From positions 48,750 to 112,749 of the forward strand of contig JAFYYM010000077.1 of the NCBI GenBank assembly GCA_017557535.1: a stretch of DNA of 64,000 bases, written 5' to 3'. This document shows, one piece after another, positions 41,948-50,676 of the stretch (positions within the stretch are counted from its first letter, which is position 1; the number at the start of each line of letters is the position of its first letter). Both the position numbers and the translations under genes were made by a program. The notes beneath the pieces were generated by a model. It worked only from the letters and a program-made list of their open reading frames with translations. It did no database searches and was not told where the DNA came from. The stretch is from Bacteroidales bacterium. GTDB taxonomy: Bacteria > Bacteroidota > Bacteroidia > Bacteroidales > UBA932.

Positions 41948-43576
41948 AAGAGATTTCGCGTTTTCCACGGCCGCTGAGGTAACGTGGCTCCCTGACAGCA
42001 TTCTGGCTATTTCCATAACCCTGTCCTCCCCTTCTATAGGGTGGATAGAGGTCATTGCCTCGTCGCCAGAGAACGATTTCTCCACAAGATAATGCACATC
42101 ACCTTTAGCGGCGACTTGAGGCAGGTGGGTGATGGCGAATACCTGCATGTCACGGCCCATAGAGCAAATCATCTGTCCCATCTTGTCAGCGACACTACCC
42201 GAAACCCCTGAGTCAATCTCGTCAAATATGAGGGTAGGCATGCTTACAAACCGTGCCATCAACGCCTTAAGGCTAAGCATAAGCCTGGACAACTCGCCAC
42301 CGGAAGCGCACTTTGAGACATCCACAGGGTTGCCTCCCGAGGCAGAGAACAAGAAACGGACGCTGTCAGAACCATAGGGACCGGGGACTGATTCCTCCAA
42401 TTCAACCTCAAATACAGACCTTTCAAGTTCCAGAGAACGAAGAGATTCCATGATGGAATCAGCCAGACGTTTCTTCGAGGCGTTTCTGGAAGTGTGGAGA
42501 CTGGCGCGGGTCTCATCATAAACCTTCTTCTCCGAGTCTATTTCTTTGGATATAGACTCCAGGCGCTCCTTCAGATCATCAGAATCAGCCAAAGATCCTG
42601 ATAAGCTATCCCTCTGGGTTATCAGCTCAGAAATTGAAGAAGCTGAATACCGCTTCATGAGGTCATACAAGAACGACATCCGCTCTTCCACAGCAGCGAG
42701 CCTCGACTCGGAAATCTCTGTATGTGAATTGATTGAGGAAACCTCGTCCAGAATATCATTCAACTCGACCCTCGCCGACTCGAGTCTCTCCCCCAACGCC
42801 CGCACCTCCGGCAGGAAGCCGCCGGCCTTTTCCAGAAGCTTTCTGGCCTCTTTTAAAGAAGCGGTGTCTATAAGGTTCTCGGCACCAGTCAACGATTCCT
42901 TGATTGACTCAGCGTTCGCAAGCATGGACTGCTCCTCCTCCAAGGACTCCAGTTCGCCTTCCACGAGACCGGCAGCCTCAAGGCGTTTCAGGCGTGACTG
43001 AATATAATCACTCTCCTCATCAAGGCGGGACAACCTCGCGGAAACATCCTCATACTCACGCTCTAGAGATTTGAGACGTTTGTAACTCGACGCGCACCTG
43101 TCCAACAGTGATTCATTCCCTGCCAGATGATCCAGCATCGAAAGCTGGAAAGACCTGTCTGTCAGCAAAAGGGTCTGGTGCTGGGAATGGATATCCACAA
43201 GCCTTGAGCAAACCCCTTGGAGAATCTGAAGATTAACTGGAGAGTCGTTGATAAAAGAACGGGAGCGGCCAGACGCCGACACTACCCTTCGAGCGACAAC
43301 CTCCCTGGAATTATCATCCAGGTCGTTGTCTCTCAGCAGGTTCCATATCACCTCATCGCCTTCGGGAATCTCAAAGACAGCTTCCACAACGCAGTTATCC
43401 CCCCGTGGTCCGATTACTGATGATTCAGCCTTGGAACCGAGAAGCATGGATAACGCGCCGAGAAGGATAGACTTCCCTGCACCGGTCTGTCCGGTAATAA
43501 TGATGAGACCCTCCGGAAAAGTAACATCCAGAGAGTCTATCAGAACATAATTCCTAATCTGAAGGGACTTGAGCAT
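41927..43576 (-). CDS. recN: DNA repair protein RecN
   Basis: 549 residues. SMC-like ATPase: Walker A IITGQTGAGKSILLGAL (about 26-42), long coiled coils in the middle, the ABC signature ASGGELSRLMLSLKAL and Walker B LIFDEIDSGVSG. RecN helps repair double-strand breaks by organising DNA ends. It follows rpoZ by 15 bp on the same strand. Its 3' end overlaps the LysM gene by 21 bp in convergent direction. Confidence 0.96.
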   Translation of the reverse strand: MLKSLQIRNYVLIDSLDVTFPEGLIIITGQTGAGKSILLGALSMLLGSKAESSVIGPRGDNCVVEAVFEIPEGDEVIWNLLRDNDLDDNSREVVARRVVSASGRSRSFINDSPVNLQILQGVCSRLVDIHSQHQTLLLTDRSFQLSMLDHLAGNESLLDRCASSYKRLKSLEREYEDVSARLSRLDEESDYIQSRLKRLEAAGLVEGELESLEEEQSMLANAESIKESLTGAENLIDTASLKEARKLLEKAGGFLPEVRALGERLESARVELNDILDEVSSINSHTEISESRLAAVEERMSFLYDLMKRYSASSISELITQRDSLSGSLADSDDLKERLESISKEIDSEKKVYDETRASLHTSRNASKKRLADSIMESLRSLELERSVFEVELEESVPGPYGSDSVRFLFSASGGNPVDVSKCASGGELSRLMLSLKALMARFVSMPTLIFDEIDSGVSGSVADKMGQMICSMGRDMQVFAITHLPQVAAKGDVHYLVEKSFSGDEAMTSIHPIEGEDRVMEIARMLSGSHVTSAAVENAKSLLSDYAD

Positions 43577-43591
43577 GGGCTGGAACCGATG

Positions 43592-43921
43592 CTACTTCTC
43601 GCCCTCCTCCTTGCCGGCCATCCTATAATAAAGATCCCCGTCCTCAAACTCGGTGATGGCGATAAGATCCGGCTTAGGGAGCTTCTCATAATACTTCGAG
43701 ATCTCAATCTGCTCCCTGTTCTCAAACACTTCGTCCATAGTGTCCCTGTCCGTGCGGAAATCCTCAAGCTTCTTCGCGAGCTCTTTCTTCTCAGCAAGAG
43801 AAATCTGATTGGCCCTTTTGGAAAGGAGGACGACTGTCTCATAGATGTTGCCAGTAGGTTCGGCAAGATACTTCACGTCACGCGTGATAGTGTTGGTAGG
43901 CGTTGTTTTCTTTATATCCAT
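43592..43921 (-). CDS. rpoZ: RNA polymerase omega subunit (Rpb6-like), Bacteroidetes type
   Basis: 109 residues starting MDIKKTTPTNTITRDVKYL. The core YETVVLLSKRANQISLAEKKEL (about 27-48) is the RNA polymerase Rpb6/omega motif in the divergent Bacteroidetes form. Omega helps assemble and stabilise RNA polymerase. The gene lies between bamD (29 bp upstream) and recN (15 bp downstream) in one minus-strand run, an order I associate with this phylum. Confidence 0.85.
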   Translation of the reverse strand: MDIKKTTPTNTITRDVKYLAEPTGNIYETVVLLSKRANQISLAEKKELAKKLEDFRTDRDTMDEVFENREQIEISKYYEKLPKPDLIAITEFEDGDLYYRMAGKEEGEK

Positions 43922-43950
43922 TGTATTGATATTATCTTCCTATTTATTTA

Positions 43951-44850
43951 CTACTCTCCAGACTCGGATTGTTTCAATAATTTCTTTCTCTCTTTCTCGA
44001 ATTCTTTCTCTTTGGCCTCCAGGTCCTCCTCTGAACCGGTATATCTTCCCAAAGCCTTTTGCGCACGCTTGTACAAAACATCCAGCTCCTTACGATAAGC
44101 GGAATCAGGAAGTTCACCAATGAAATTGTAGTAATCATCCACAAAGGTGAGGTAGCGCTCCTTCTGCTTCGCCTCCACGCTGAGCTGGGCGAATTTGAAG
44201 GAAGACTTAGCTATATAGTACAATATATCCTCGCGGTAGATATTGTCGGCATCATCTTTAATGACATTACGGAAAGCCACCCTGGAAGCCCTGTAATCCT
44301 CCATCTTGTAGTAGAGCTTCGCACTTTCATAAGCCTTTTTATCCAACCTGTCATTCAATTCCTTGAGCATTCTCTTGCAGGTGGCGGCATGGGTGCTGTT
44401 CGGACTCTCGGCCAGATACTGCGAGATGACAGCGATGGCATTATATGTGGGCTTCTGGTCCAGCTCCGAACGGTAGGTTGACCTGTAAAGGCAATCTATC
44501 CGGAGGAAATAAGCCTCGTCAGCGAATGGGCTCCTCGGAAAGTTCACGAGGAACTTGGCGAAATTAGTCTCCGCGGTATAATAGTCCTTGAAACGGTAAT
44601 TGCTCATCCCCCAATAGAACTGTACCGTGTCATCCTTGGAAGTACCGTTGGTCTGGATTGCCAGGCTCTCGAACAATCTGGCAGCTTTGTTGTACTTGCC
44701 ATGATTGAACAAGTCGAAAGCTGCGGTATATTTCTGATCCACATCGTTGCTGCTCAACAAAGTGTCGTACTCAGACTTGCATGAGCGGGAAAGCGTGAGA
44801 ACCGCTCCCATCACGACAACGAGCCTTATGATAATCTTTAAAAAACGCAT
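43951..44850 (-). CDS. bamD: Outer-membrane assembly lipoprotein BamD
   Basis: 299 residues. A hydrophobic N-terminus ends in a lipobox-like LSRSC (Cys24). Five TPR-like repeats follow, including YTAAFDLFNHGKYNKAARLFESL, FYWGMSNYRFKDYYTAETNFAKFLVNFPRSPFADEAYFLRIDCLY (split), and SYRASRVAFRNVIKD-like segments. BamD is the lipoprotein partner of BamA in outer-membrane protein insertion. It starts 4 bp after trxB. The C-terminus is a charged, lysine/glutamate-rich tail (about 275-299). Confidence 0.93.
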   Translation of the reverse strand: MRFLKIIIRLVVVMGAVLTLSRSCKSEYDTLLSSNDVDQKYTAAFDLFNHGKYNKAARLFESLAIQTNGTSKDDTVQFYWGMSNYRFKDYYTAETNFAKFLVNFPRSPFADEAYFLRIDCLYRSTYRSELDQKPTYNAIAVISQYLAESPNSTHAATCKRMLKELNDRLDKKAYESAKLYYKMEDYRASRVAFRNVIKDDADNIYREDILYYIAKSSFKFAQLSVEAKQKERYLTFVDDYYNFIGELPDSAYRKELDVLYKRAQKALGRYTGSEEDLEAKEKEFEKERKKLLKQSESGE

Positions 44851-44854
44851 AATC

Positions 44855-45784
44855 CTATTTAGTCATAAGGTATTTTTCCACCTCAAGAGCGGCCTTGCAT
44901 CCCGATGCGGCCGCTGTTATCGCCTGCCGGAAGCTCGGATCCTGAACATCCCCGGCAGCGAATACCCCATCAACATTGGTTTTCGTAGACTTACCCTCTG
45001 TGATGATGTATCCGTTCTCGTCCGTGTTAATGAACTCTTTGAACACATCAGAGTTGGGATGATGCCCTATAGCGAGGAAAAACCCGTCGACTGTGATATC
45101 AAAAACCTTACCATCTTTCCTGACAAGACGGACTCCCGTAACGCCGGAATCATCCCCGAGGACCTCCTGGGTGTTGCAATTCCACAAAACCTCGATGTTG
45201 GGAGTGTTCTTCACTTTCTCCTGCATGGCCACAGATGCCCTGAACACATCCCTGCGCACGATCATATAGACTTTCTTGCAGATATTGGCGAGATAGGTAG
45301 CCTCCTCACAAGCCGTGTCTCCGCCACCGACGACAGCGACATCTTTCTTCCTGTAAAAGAATCCGTCGCAAGTGGCGCAAGCGCTCACACCCATTCCGCG
45401 GAACTTACGCTCCGAAGGTAGCCCGAGATACTTGGCGGCAGCTCCAGTCGCGATGATCACGGCCTCGGCGACAATTTCGGTCTCCCCATCCACCACGAGG
45501 CGGAAAGGCTTCTCAGAGAAATCAACGGAGGTGATAGTACCCCTGCGGATATCAGCGCCGAACCTCAATGCTTGAGCCCTCATGTCGCCCATAAGCTGAT
45601 TGGCGTCAACTCCCTGGGGGAAACCAGGAAAATTCTCGACCACTGTTGTGGTAGTGAGTTGGCCACCAGGCTCCATTCCCTCATATAGGACAGGAGTCAA
45701 ACCAGCCCTGGAGGCGTAAATCGCGGCAGTGTAACCGGCAGGGCCACCTCCTATTATCAGACATCTGACACTTTCCATTTCCAT
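44855..45784 (-). CDS. trxB: Thioredoxin reductase
   Basis: 309 residues. FAD motif CLIIGGGPAGYTAAIYASRAG (8-28), redox-active cysteines in SACATCDGFF (Cys136, Cys139), the NADPH motif AVVGGGDTACEEATYLA and the C-terminal GVFAAGDVQDPSFRQAITAA. It reduces thioredoxin with NADPH in the cytoplasm. It may also start at the ATG two codons later (45778). A -7 box TATCTTTG lies 16 bp before it. Confidence 0.97.
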   Translation of the reverse strand: MEMESVRCLIIGGGPAGYTAAIYASRAGLTPVLYEGMEPGGQLTTTTVVENFPGFPQGVDANQLMGDMRAQALRFGADIRRGTITSVDFSEKPFRLVVDGETEIVAEAVIIATGAAAKYLGLPSERKFRGMGVSACATCDGFFYRKKDVAVVGGGDTACEEATYLANICKKVYMIVRRDVFRASVAMQEKVKNTPNIEVLWNCNTQEVLGDDSGVTGVRLVRKDGKVFDITVDGFFLAIGHHPNSDVFKEFINTDENGYIITEGKSTKTNVDGVFAAGDVQDPSFRQAITAAASGCKAALEVEKYLMTK

Positions 45785-45800
45785 CGATTATAACAATCTG

Positions 45801-45808
45801 CAAAGATA
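45801..45808 (-). promoter_or_regulatory. Possible -7 box for trxB
   Basis: Minus-strand TATCTTTG, an exact TAnnTTTG match, in the 37-bp gap between phoH and trxB. No TTG at the standard distance was found. Confidence 0.5.
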
Positions 45809-45821
45809 GTCATAAAATTCC

Positions 45822-46766
45822 TTACTCCGACTCATGTCTGTCAAAGGCTTTGACAATCTTTGTGACAAGTGGATGACGGACGATGTCCTCGTTGGAGAAG
45901 AATATCGTCTCTATCCCTTTGATATTCTTCAAAAGGCTTATTCCTTTCAACAAACCGGAGTCCTCTTTCTTGGGAAGGTCTACCTGGGTGGCGTCTCCTG
46001 TGACAATGAATTTGGCGTTTACACCCATCCTGGTCAAGAACATTTTCAGTTGGGAGATATTGGTGTTCTGCGCCTCATCGAGAATAACGCAGGCACGGTC
46101 GAGGGTGCGGCCTCTCATGTAAGCTAGAGGAGCTATCTGGATTATTCCCTCTTCCATGAAATCCTGCAGTCTTTTCGGTGGAATCATATCCCCGAGAGCG
46201 TCGTACAGAGGCTGGAGATATGGGTCCAACTTGTCTTTCAGGTCTCCTGGCAGGAAACCTAGCCTCTCCCCCGCCTCAACGGCAGGACGGGTCAGGATGA
46301 TCCTTTTTATCTCCCGGTTTTTCAGTGCTCTGACAGCCAAAGCGATCGCCACGTAAGTCTTTCCAGTTCCAGCCGGACCGACAGCGAAAACCAGGTCGTT
46401 ATCGAAATAGGCCTTAACCATTTTCTTCTGGTTCTCATTCCTTGCCTTGATTGGCTTGCCATCGGTCGTGTGGACAATTATGGCATCCCCCGATGGTCTG
46501 AGTCGATCCCGACCTCCGTCCCCATCGAATATGTCCTCAACATCAAAGACAGTGAGGTTCATCTTGTGGTGGCGTCTGTGAACCAACTCGGAGAATTTCT
46601 GCTCAAACTCCTTGATGTCATCCTCCTTCCCTTCCAGATGGATCTCGTTCCCCCTGGCGACTGCCTTGAGGCCTGGGAAATAGGAGACGAACTCCTCGAG
46701 AATCTTATTACCGGCGCCGAATATCTCGACAGGATCCACAGCTTCAAGCGTGATAGTTCTCTTCAT
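45822..46766 (-). CDS. phoH: PhoH-family ATPase
   Basis: 314 residues from ATG 46764-46766 (MKRTITLEAVDPVEIFGAGN). Walker A AVGPAGTGKTYVAIALAVRAL (about 132-152), then ILTRPAVEAGERLGFLPGDLKDK, the Walker B ILDEAQNTNISQLKMFLTRMG and KFIVTGDATQVDLP. PhoH-like proteins (YbeZ in E. coli) are RNA-linked ATPases tied to ribosome maturation through YbeY. No ybeY is visible nearby. It follows the capA-like gene by 16 bp. Confidence 0.95.
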   Translation of the reverse strand: MKRTITLEAVDPVEIFGAGNKILEEFVSYFPGLKAVARGNEIHLEGKEDDIKEFEQKFSELVHRRHHKMNLTVFDVEDIFDGDGGRDRLRPSGDAIIVHTTDGKPIKARNENQKKMVKAYFDNDLVFAVGPAGTGKTYVAIALAVRALKNREIKRIILTRPAVEAGERLGFLPGDLKDKLDPYLQPLYDALGDMIPPKRLQDFMEEGIIQIAPLAYMRGRTLDRACVILDEAQNTNISQLKMFLTRMGVNAKFIVTGDATQVDLPKKEDSGLLKGISLLKNIKGIETIFFSNEDIVRHPLVTKIVKAFDRHESE

Positions 46767-46782
46767 CAATATTATTTATTAA

Positions 46783-47910
46783 TTAATCTTCTATTCCGGT
46801 CTGAGCTTTCACCCTCAGGTATGACCTAACCATGTTATCATGATCAGCCGGCCTCTTCCAGAGCTCCTTCTTGTCTATGAAGTCCTTGACCGGAACCGTC
46901 GCGTAACTGTCTGTGAGAGTGCCAGGTCTGGTGCACCATGTGAAAATGAGCCTGGGAGGAAGCATGGTCTTGACGCCATCCTCATCTGTCACGATGCTCA
47001 GACAAGCGATCATGCCCACCTGGGTATTGGTGGCGCTCATATTTGAGACAATATTACCAAGTGAATATACCACGGGCACCTTCTTAATGCTTCCTTCTGA
47101 AAAGGTAGACACCATGCCACAGTCCTGGACGACGTGAGGATGCGCACCGATGACAGCGTCACAGCCTATCCCCGCAAGCCAATCCGCCAAAGCCTCCTGC
47201 GAAGAGGAATGGCTCAAGACATACTCCGTCCCCCAATGCGGTAGGGCGATCACAAAATCCGCCCCGGATCTCCTGGCCCTACGCACCGCCGCCTCAATCT
47301 CCTTCTTATCCGTGAGATGGACTTTAGGGAAGTCGCTGTCTCCCTTGATATTAGTGCCATAAGTGAAATTCACGAGGGCCACCCTCACCCCTTTCACAGC
47401 CACCATCAGAGGGAACCTAATCCTGTCATCCTCCTCTGTGGAGGAAACTCCTGTGTGCTTCACAATCCCGGATGACTCCATATCAGAATACCTCGAAAGG
47501 GTCCTCTCCAAGCCATGCTTGCCCTTATCGAGAATATGATTGTTAGCGGTCAGGAATACATCCACCCCACACGAGGCCACATAATCCTCATACCCGTCAG
47601 GGGCCGAGAAACAAGGATACCCGGTATAAGGGCTCCCTGCCAGAGTGAATTCCATGTTAGCTATGGATAGATCCGCCTTCTCGATCATCGGCTTGATATT
47701 GGCCAGATATGTGGAGAAGTCATAGGTGCCATCAGGCCTTGCGGCATTGGAGATCTGATCCCTGTGCATCATTACATCCCCCATGACAAGGATGGTGGCG
47801 GTGTCCGGAAGCTGGCGAAGCGGCCTTGCCGGAGGCACTGACACATGGATCTGGGCGACTACCAAAACCGGAAGCGTGAGGAAGATGGCGAAAGTGAAGA
47901 ATCTCCGCAT
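46783..47910 (-). CDS. CapA-family metallophosphatase-like protein
   Basis: 375 residues from ATG 47908-47910 with a signal peptide (MRRFFTFAIFLTLPVLVVAQ). CapA/PgsA motifs are present: ILVMGDVMMHRDQISNA (about 40-56), ADLSIANMEFTLAG, DVFLTANNHILDKGKHGLERT and IGAHPHVVQDCGM. The family is named for poly-gamma-glutamate capsule synthesis in Bacillus, but no capB/capC is seen here, and most Bacteroidetes members have unknown roles in the envelope. It is divergent from tRNA-His. Confidence 0.85.
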   Translation of the reverse strand: MRRFFTFAIFLTLPVLVVAQIHVSVPPARPLRQLPDTATILVMGDVMMHRDQISNAARPDGTYDFSTYLANIKPMIEKADLSIANMEFTLAGSPYTGYPCFSAPDGYEDYVASCGVDVFLTANNHILDKGKHGLERTLSRYSDMESSGIVKHTGVSSTEEDDRIRFPLMVAVKGVRVALVNFTYGTNIKGDSDFPKVHLTDKKEIEAAVRRARRSGADFVIALPHWGTEYVLSHSSSQEALADWLAGIGCDAVIGAHPHVVQDCGMVSTFSEGSIKKVPVVYSLGNIVSNMSATNTQVGMIACLSIVTDEDGVKTMLPPRLIFTWCTRPGTLTDSYATVPVKDFIDKKELWKRPADHDNMVRSYLRVKAQTGIED

Positions 47911-47939
47911 GCACAAAGATAAATATTATTCAGAAATTC

Positions 47940-47968
47940 TTGTTAAGAAAGATTTTTTTGTATCTTTG
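47940..47968 (+). promoter_or_regulatory. tRNA-His promoter
   Basis: TTG (47940-47942), 18-base spacer, TATCTTTG (47961-47968). This is a near-ideal Bacteroidetes promoter, placing the start near 47975, a few bases before the tRNA. Confidence 0.85.
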
Positions 47969-47981
47969 CAACCTCTAACAC

Positions 47982-48058
47982 GGTGCGATTAGTTCAGTTG
48001 GTAGAGCACCAGATTGTGGTTCTGGGTGTCGTGGGTTCGAGCCCCACATCGCACCCCA
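47982..48058 (+). tRNA. tRNA-His (anticodon GUG)
   Basis: Acceptor GTGCGAT/ATCGCAC, anticodon loop TTGTGGT (GTG), T arm GTGGG-TTCGAGC-CCCAC, and a discriminator C with encoded CCA (48056-48058). The extra G at 47982 can serve as the G-1 that histidine tRNA needs. A strong promoter precedes it and an intrinsic terminator follows, so it is a single-gene unit. Confidence 0.96.
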
Positions 48059-48067
48059 AGTTGGTTT

Positions 48068-48098
48068 GAGAGCGATTTTCAGAGTCGCTCTCTTTTTT
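48068..48098 (+). terminator. Terminator of tRNA-His
   Basis: gagagcga (48068-48075) pairs with tcgctctc (48085-48092) around a 9-base loop, then six T. Confidence 0.92.
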
Positions 48099-48212
48099 GT
48101 TTCCCTGTAAGCGCTTGGTTTCCTTGAAGATAAGGTTGAGAATTCCATTGAAGGACTTGGTTCGATATTTTTTCCCGTCGAATAACAGTATAAAACTATA
48201 AAATTTAATAGC

Positions 48213-48220
48213 TATATTTG
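48213..48220 (+). promoter_or_regulatory. -7 box of the GIN-domain lipoprotein gene
   Basis: TATATTTG exactly matches TAnnTTTG and places transcription about 18 bases before the ATG at 48245. The -33 position lacks TTG. Confidence 0.6.
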
Positions 48221-48244
48221 GATGGTTTTTTGCGCTTTTTGCAT

Positions 48245-48997
48245 ATGACAATGAAGAATATTCTTTTTCTCACGGCCATGGTGGCCTTGTCCTCCTGCCA
48301 ATTACTGGATGTGGAGGTTGGCAATGGCAATTCCATCGATACTGTGATCAACGTGGGAGAATTCGATTCCATTTCTTCCTGCTGCTCGCTTGACATCATC
48401 TATACACAAACGGATGGGAATCCTGGTGTAACGCTCACCTGCGATGAAAACCTTGTCGGGTATTACCGGATCGTTGTGGAAGACGGCACGCTTGTGGTGG
48501 ACACAAAGAACTTTGTCATGATCAAGCCCACGGTAAAGTCTTTCCTCACGATCAATTCGCCCTCCCTTGAAGGCGTTTCCGTTTCCGGCTCGGGCAGTTG
48601 TCAGATTACAAGTCCTTTGACATCAGCTGGTGATATCGACTTCACGGTGTCGGGAAGCGGCAGTATTCACGCCGAAGGGAAGGTTGAATGTCGGGAGTTC
48701 TCTTCGACCATCTCCGGTTCGGGTAAGATAAATGTTTCCGGTGTGCTGGCCGATGTCGCCAAGTTCAAGGGTACCGGCAGCGGCTCCACCCGTGTCGAAC
48801 TCCTTACTGCCGATAAGGTATCCGTGACTCTTAGCGGGAGCGGCGGTAATAACCTTGCCTGCAAGGACGCCGGCGACATCGACGTGTCCATCAGTGGAAG
48901 CGGTAGCGCACGCCTCAGCGGCAACGCTCGCTCCCTGAAGAGCAGCACCTCCGGAAGCGGCCGTGTCGACTCCAAGAACCTGACACTGGGAGAATAG
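48245..48997 (+). CDS. GIN-domain (DUF2807) lipoprotein
   Basis: 250 residues from ATG 48245 (an ATG two codons later is equally possible). A signal peptide ends in the lipobox VALSSC. The rest is a right-handed beta-helix-like GIN domain with repeated SGSG turns: GVSVSGSGSCQITSPL, DFTVSGSGSIHAEGKVEC, STISGSGKINVSG, TLSGSGGNNLACKDAGDIDVSISGSGSARLSG (split). Bacteroidetes encode many such head-GIN proteins; their function is unknown, with adhesion or envelope roles proposed. It stands alone between the tRNA-His terminator and the putative small RNA. Confidence 0.88.
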   Translation: MTMKNILFLTAMVALSSCQLLDVEVGNGNSIDTVINVGEFDSISSCCSLDIIYTQTDGNPGVTLTCDENLVGYYRIVVEDGTLVVDTKNFVMIKPTVKSFLTINSPSLEGVSVSGSGSCQITSPLTSAGDIDFTVSGSGSIHAEGKVECREFSSTISGSGKINVSGVLADVAKFKGTGSGSTRVELLTADKVSVTLSGSGGNNLACKDAGDIDVSISGSGSARLSGNARSLKSSTSGSGRVDSKNLTLGE

Positions 48998-49090
48998 GTT
49001 TTATCTCCAACCGCAAGAAACCCGTTTAGACGACTCCCATTGGGCTCGCGTCGCAGAGGTGGATTATTCAGCCAAATTATGACAACACCC

Positions 49091-49120
49091 TTGCTGGATC
49101 AAAAAGAAGTTGTACCTTTG
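49091..49120 (+). promoter_or_regulatory. Promoter of the putative small RNA
   Basis: TTG (49091-49093), 19-base spacer, TACCTTTG (49113-49120). The spacing and sequence match the Bacteroidetes consensus, so transcription should begin near 49127, with no protein gene downstream on this strand. Confidence 0.8.
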
Positions 49121-49126
49121 TACCGT

Positions 49127-49263
49127 CATCGAGAGTTAGAACGATAGACGAAGATATGGACAGGCATCTACCCTTAATAGGTGCCTGTTTGTTATAAAGA
49201 AACACAACCGAGGGGAGGTGCCCTGTGCCGCAAGGCACTCTACTCTTTCCCCTCGGTTTTTTC
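49127..49263 (+). ncRNA. Putative free-standing small RNA, family unknown
   Basis: Between a strong promoter and a strong terminator lies about 137 bases with no convincing gene. Two hairpins are visible. The first is an 11-bp stem (49160-49170 with 49178-49188, one G-U pair, loop cccttaa). The second is a larger stem: outer 11 bp (49206-49216 with 49248-49258), an asymmetric internal loop, and an inner gtgcc-gcaa-ggcac hairpin capped by a GNRA loop. The G-U pair fits plus-strand RNA. A 13-codon frame (ATG 49156) exists but overlaps the first stem. I do not recognise SRP, tmRNA or RNase P signatures; 6S RNA is not excluded. Confidence 0.65.
49206..49262 (+). terminator. Terminator of the putative small RNA
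   Basis: The outer stem aaccgagggga/tcccctcggtt runs directly into six T (49257-49262). Together with the inner hairpin it forms the 3' end of the small RNA. Confidence 0.85.
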
Positions 49264-49295
49264 TTCATATTAAGCAATTGCAGTTCCCAAAAACA

Positions 49296-49321
49296 AAGGG
49301 TCAGCCGATCGGCTGACCCTT
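49296..49321 (-). terminator. Terminator of the gyrA-TPR transcription unit
   Basis: A perfect 26-bp palindrome (left arm aagggtcagccga). On the minus strand it is followed by TTGTTTTTGGG. It begins 24 bp after the TPR gene stop. Confidence 0.8.
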
Positions 49322-49345
49322 AAAAATTGATAAATGTCATTTTGA

Positions 49346-50665
49346 CTACTCGCTGAGGAGTTTGGAGTACTTGTCGTAACCAGCCTGGTACTTAGGATCC
49401 TCATCGCGGAAGCGATAGTAGGTATTCTTAAGGTACTCGGCGATGCTCGACTTGATGCTTTCGTCCTTAGTCATGTTCAAAGCCTTCTCGAAGGGCTCGA
49501 TGCAGCTCTTGAGAGCGGTCTCGAACTTCTGGACAAGGGCCAAGTACTTGTTGTCATCAGTCTCATTCTGAGCCTCCTCCTGGATCTTGGCAGCCAAGTT
49601 GTAGAACATGACACCCTCACCGATGAATCCGTACTCATAGTTAGGATCGACCTCAACGCACTTCTCGTAAGCCTTAACAGCCTCCTCGGTCTGGCCGAGC
49701 TGGCCATGGATATTACCCTCAACATAATAGAGGGACGCATTGTTAGGCTCGTTGGCCTTGGCCTCGTCAATCAAGGAGAACAGTTTCTCGGTGTCTTCAC
49801 CACTAGATACATAGTAGTTGATAAGGCCGATGAGGATGCTCTGGCTCTGAGGGAACTTTGAGAAGCCCTTCTCGAGGTATTCCTTCTGGAGAGCCTTTCC
49901 GTCATCGCCCTTGTCAAGCTTGCTGACGCAATCGGCGAGTTTTGAGAAAACCTCACCATCCTTGGCGAAATAGTTGTACCCAAGGCACTTGTCGAAGTAA
50001 TCCTTAGCTTTGGCGAAATCACCGGCGCCATAGGCGACAAAACCGGCATTGTAAAGCGCGCTGGTGTCGACAGCCTCGCTGATCTTCTCACAAGAAGTGT
50101 TGAAAGCCTTCGCGAAAAGGGACTCAGACTTAGCGAAGTCACCAAAGGTGTAGGCGTTGTAAGCCTCAGTGTTGTACTTATCGACAATCCTCTTTATACC
50201 GGCAGTGATGTCCTTGGCCTTGGAGCCCTTGGTGTCAACCTCGGCGGCCTTCTTGTAAGCCTCGACAGCCTTGTCAAGAGCGTTCTCCACAACAGGCTTT
50301 GTGACCTCTACTATCTCAAGCAGACCATTGGCGTTGAAATAAAGATTCTTGTTGTCATAGATCTGCTTTACATACTGGGCGCCACCAAGAACAACATTCT
50401 CGACAGAAGTGGGTTTATCATTACCCATAGCGAGTTTGAGCTCGTTCTCATTGGCTCCGATCCACACATTCCCGGAGGGAGCGTTGTAAGCCTCCACATA
50501 GGACTCGGCCAGTTTCGTCCAAGTGGCGACCTTGGTGGCCTTTTTAGCGTTCTGCGAAGCCGCGAGAGCAGCGTCAAGAGCCTTCTTGGCGGCAGCAGGG
50601 CCTCCCTGGGCATTCGCTACCTGGAAGGAAGCGAGCAATGCCAAAACAATCATTAACTTTTTCAT
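49346..50665 (-). CDS. Secreted TPR-repeat protein
   Basis: 439 residues with a signal peptide (MKKLMIVLALLASFQVANAQ). The body is helical with TPR units, for example ALDKAVEAYKKAAEVDTKGS (about 132-151), ALYNAGFVAYGAGDFAKAKDYFDKCLGYN and ASLYYVEGNIHGQLGQTEEAVKAYEKCVEVDPNYEYGF (split near 305-340). It is a likely periplasmic scaffold protein; no enzyme motif is seen. It follows gyrA by 11 bp and should be co-transcribed with it; the link to gyrase is positional only. Codon use is strongly biased, suggesting high expression. Confidence 0.85.
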   Translation of the reverse strand: MKKLMIVLALLASFQVANAQGGPAAAKKALDAALAASQNAKKATKVATWTKLAESYVEAYNAPSGNVWIGANENELKLAMGNDKPTSVENVVLGGAQYVKQIYDNKNLYFNANGLLEIVEVTKPVVENALDKAVEAYKKAAEVDTKGSKAKDITAGIKRIVDKYNTEAYNAYTFGDFAKSESLFAKAFNTSCEKISEAVDTSALYNAGFVAYGAGDFAKAKDYFDKCLGYNYFAKDGEVFSKLADCVSKLDKGDDGKALQKEYLEKGFSKFPQSQSILIGLINYYVSSGEDTEKLFSLIDEAKANEPNNASLYYVEGNIHGQLGQTEEAVKAYEKCVEVDPNYEYGFIGEGVMFYNLAAKIQEEAQNETDDNKYLALVQKFETALKSCIEPFEKALNMTKDESIKSSIAEYLKNTYYRFRDEDPKYQAGYDKYSKLLSE

Positions 50666-50676
50666 GATTATCGGAT

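Noticed and set aside
47914-47921. Minus-strand TATCTTTG as a promoter for the capA-like gene
   Set aside because: It is only 3 bp from the start codon, so transcription would begin inside the coding sequence, and no -33 element is present. Probably chance in AT-rich DNA next to the tRNA-His promoter.
49156-49197. A 13-codon leader peptide in the putative small RNA
   Set aside because: It overlaps the first hairpin, has no regulatory codon run, and no gene follows on the same strand to attenuate.
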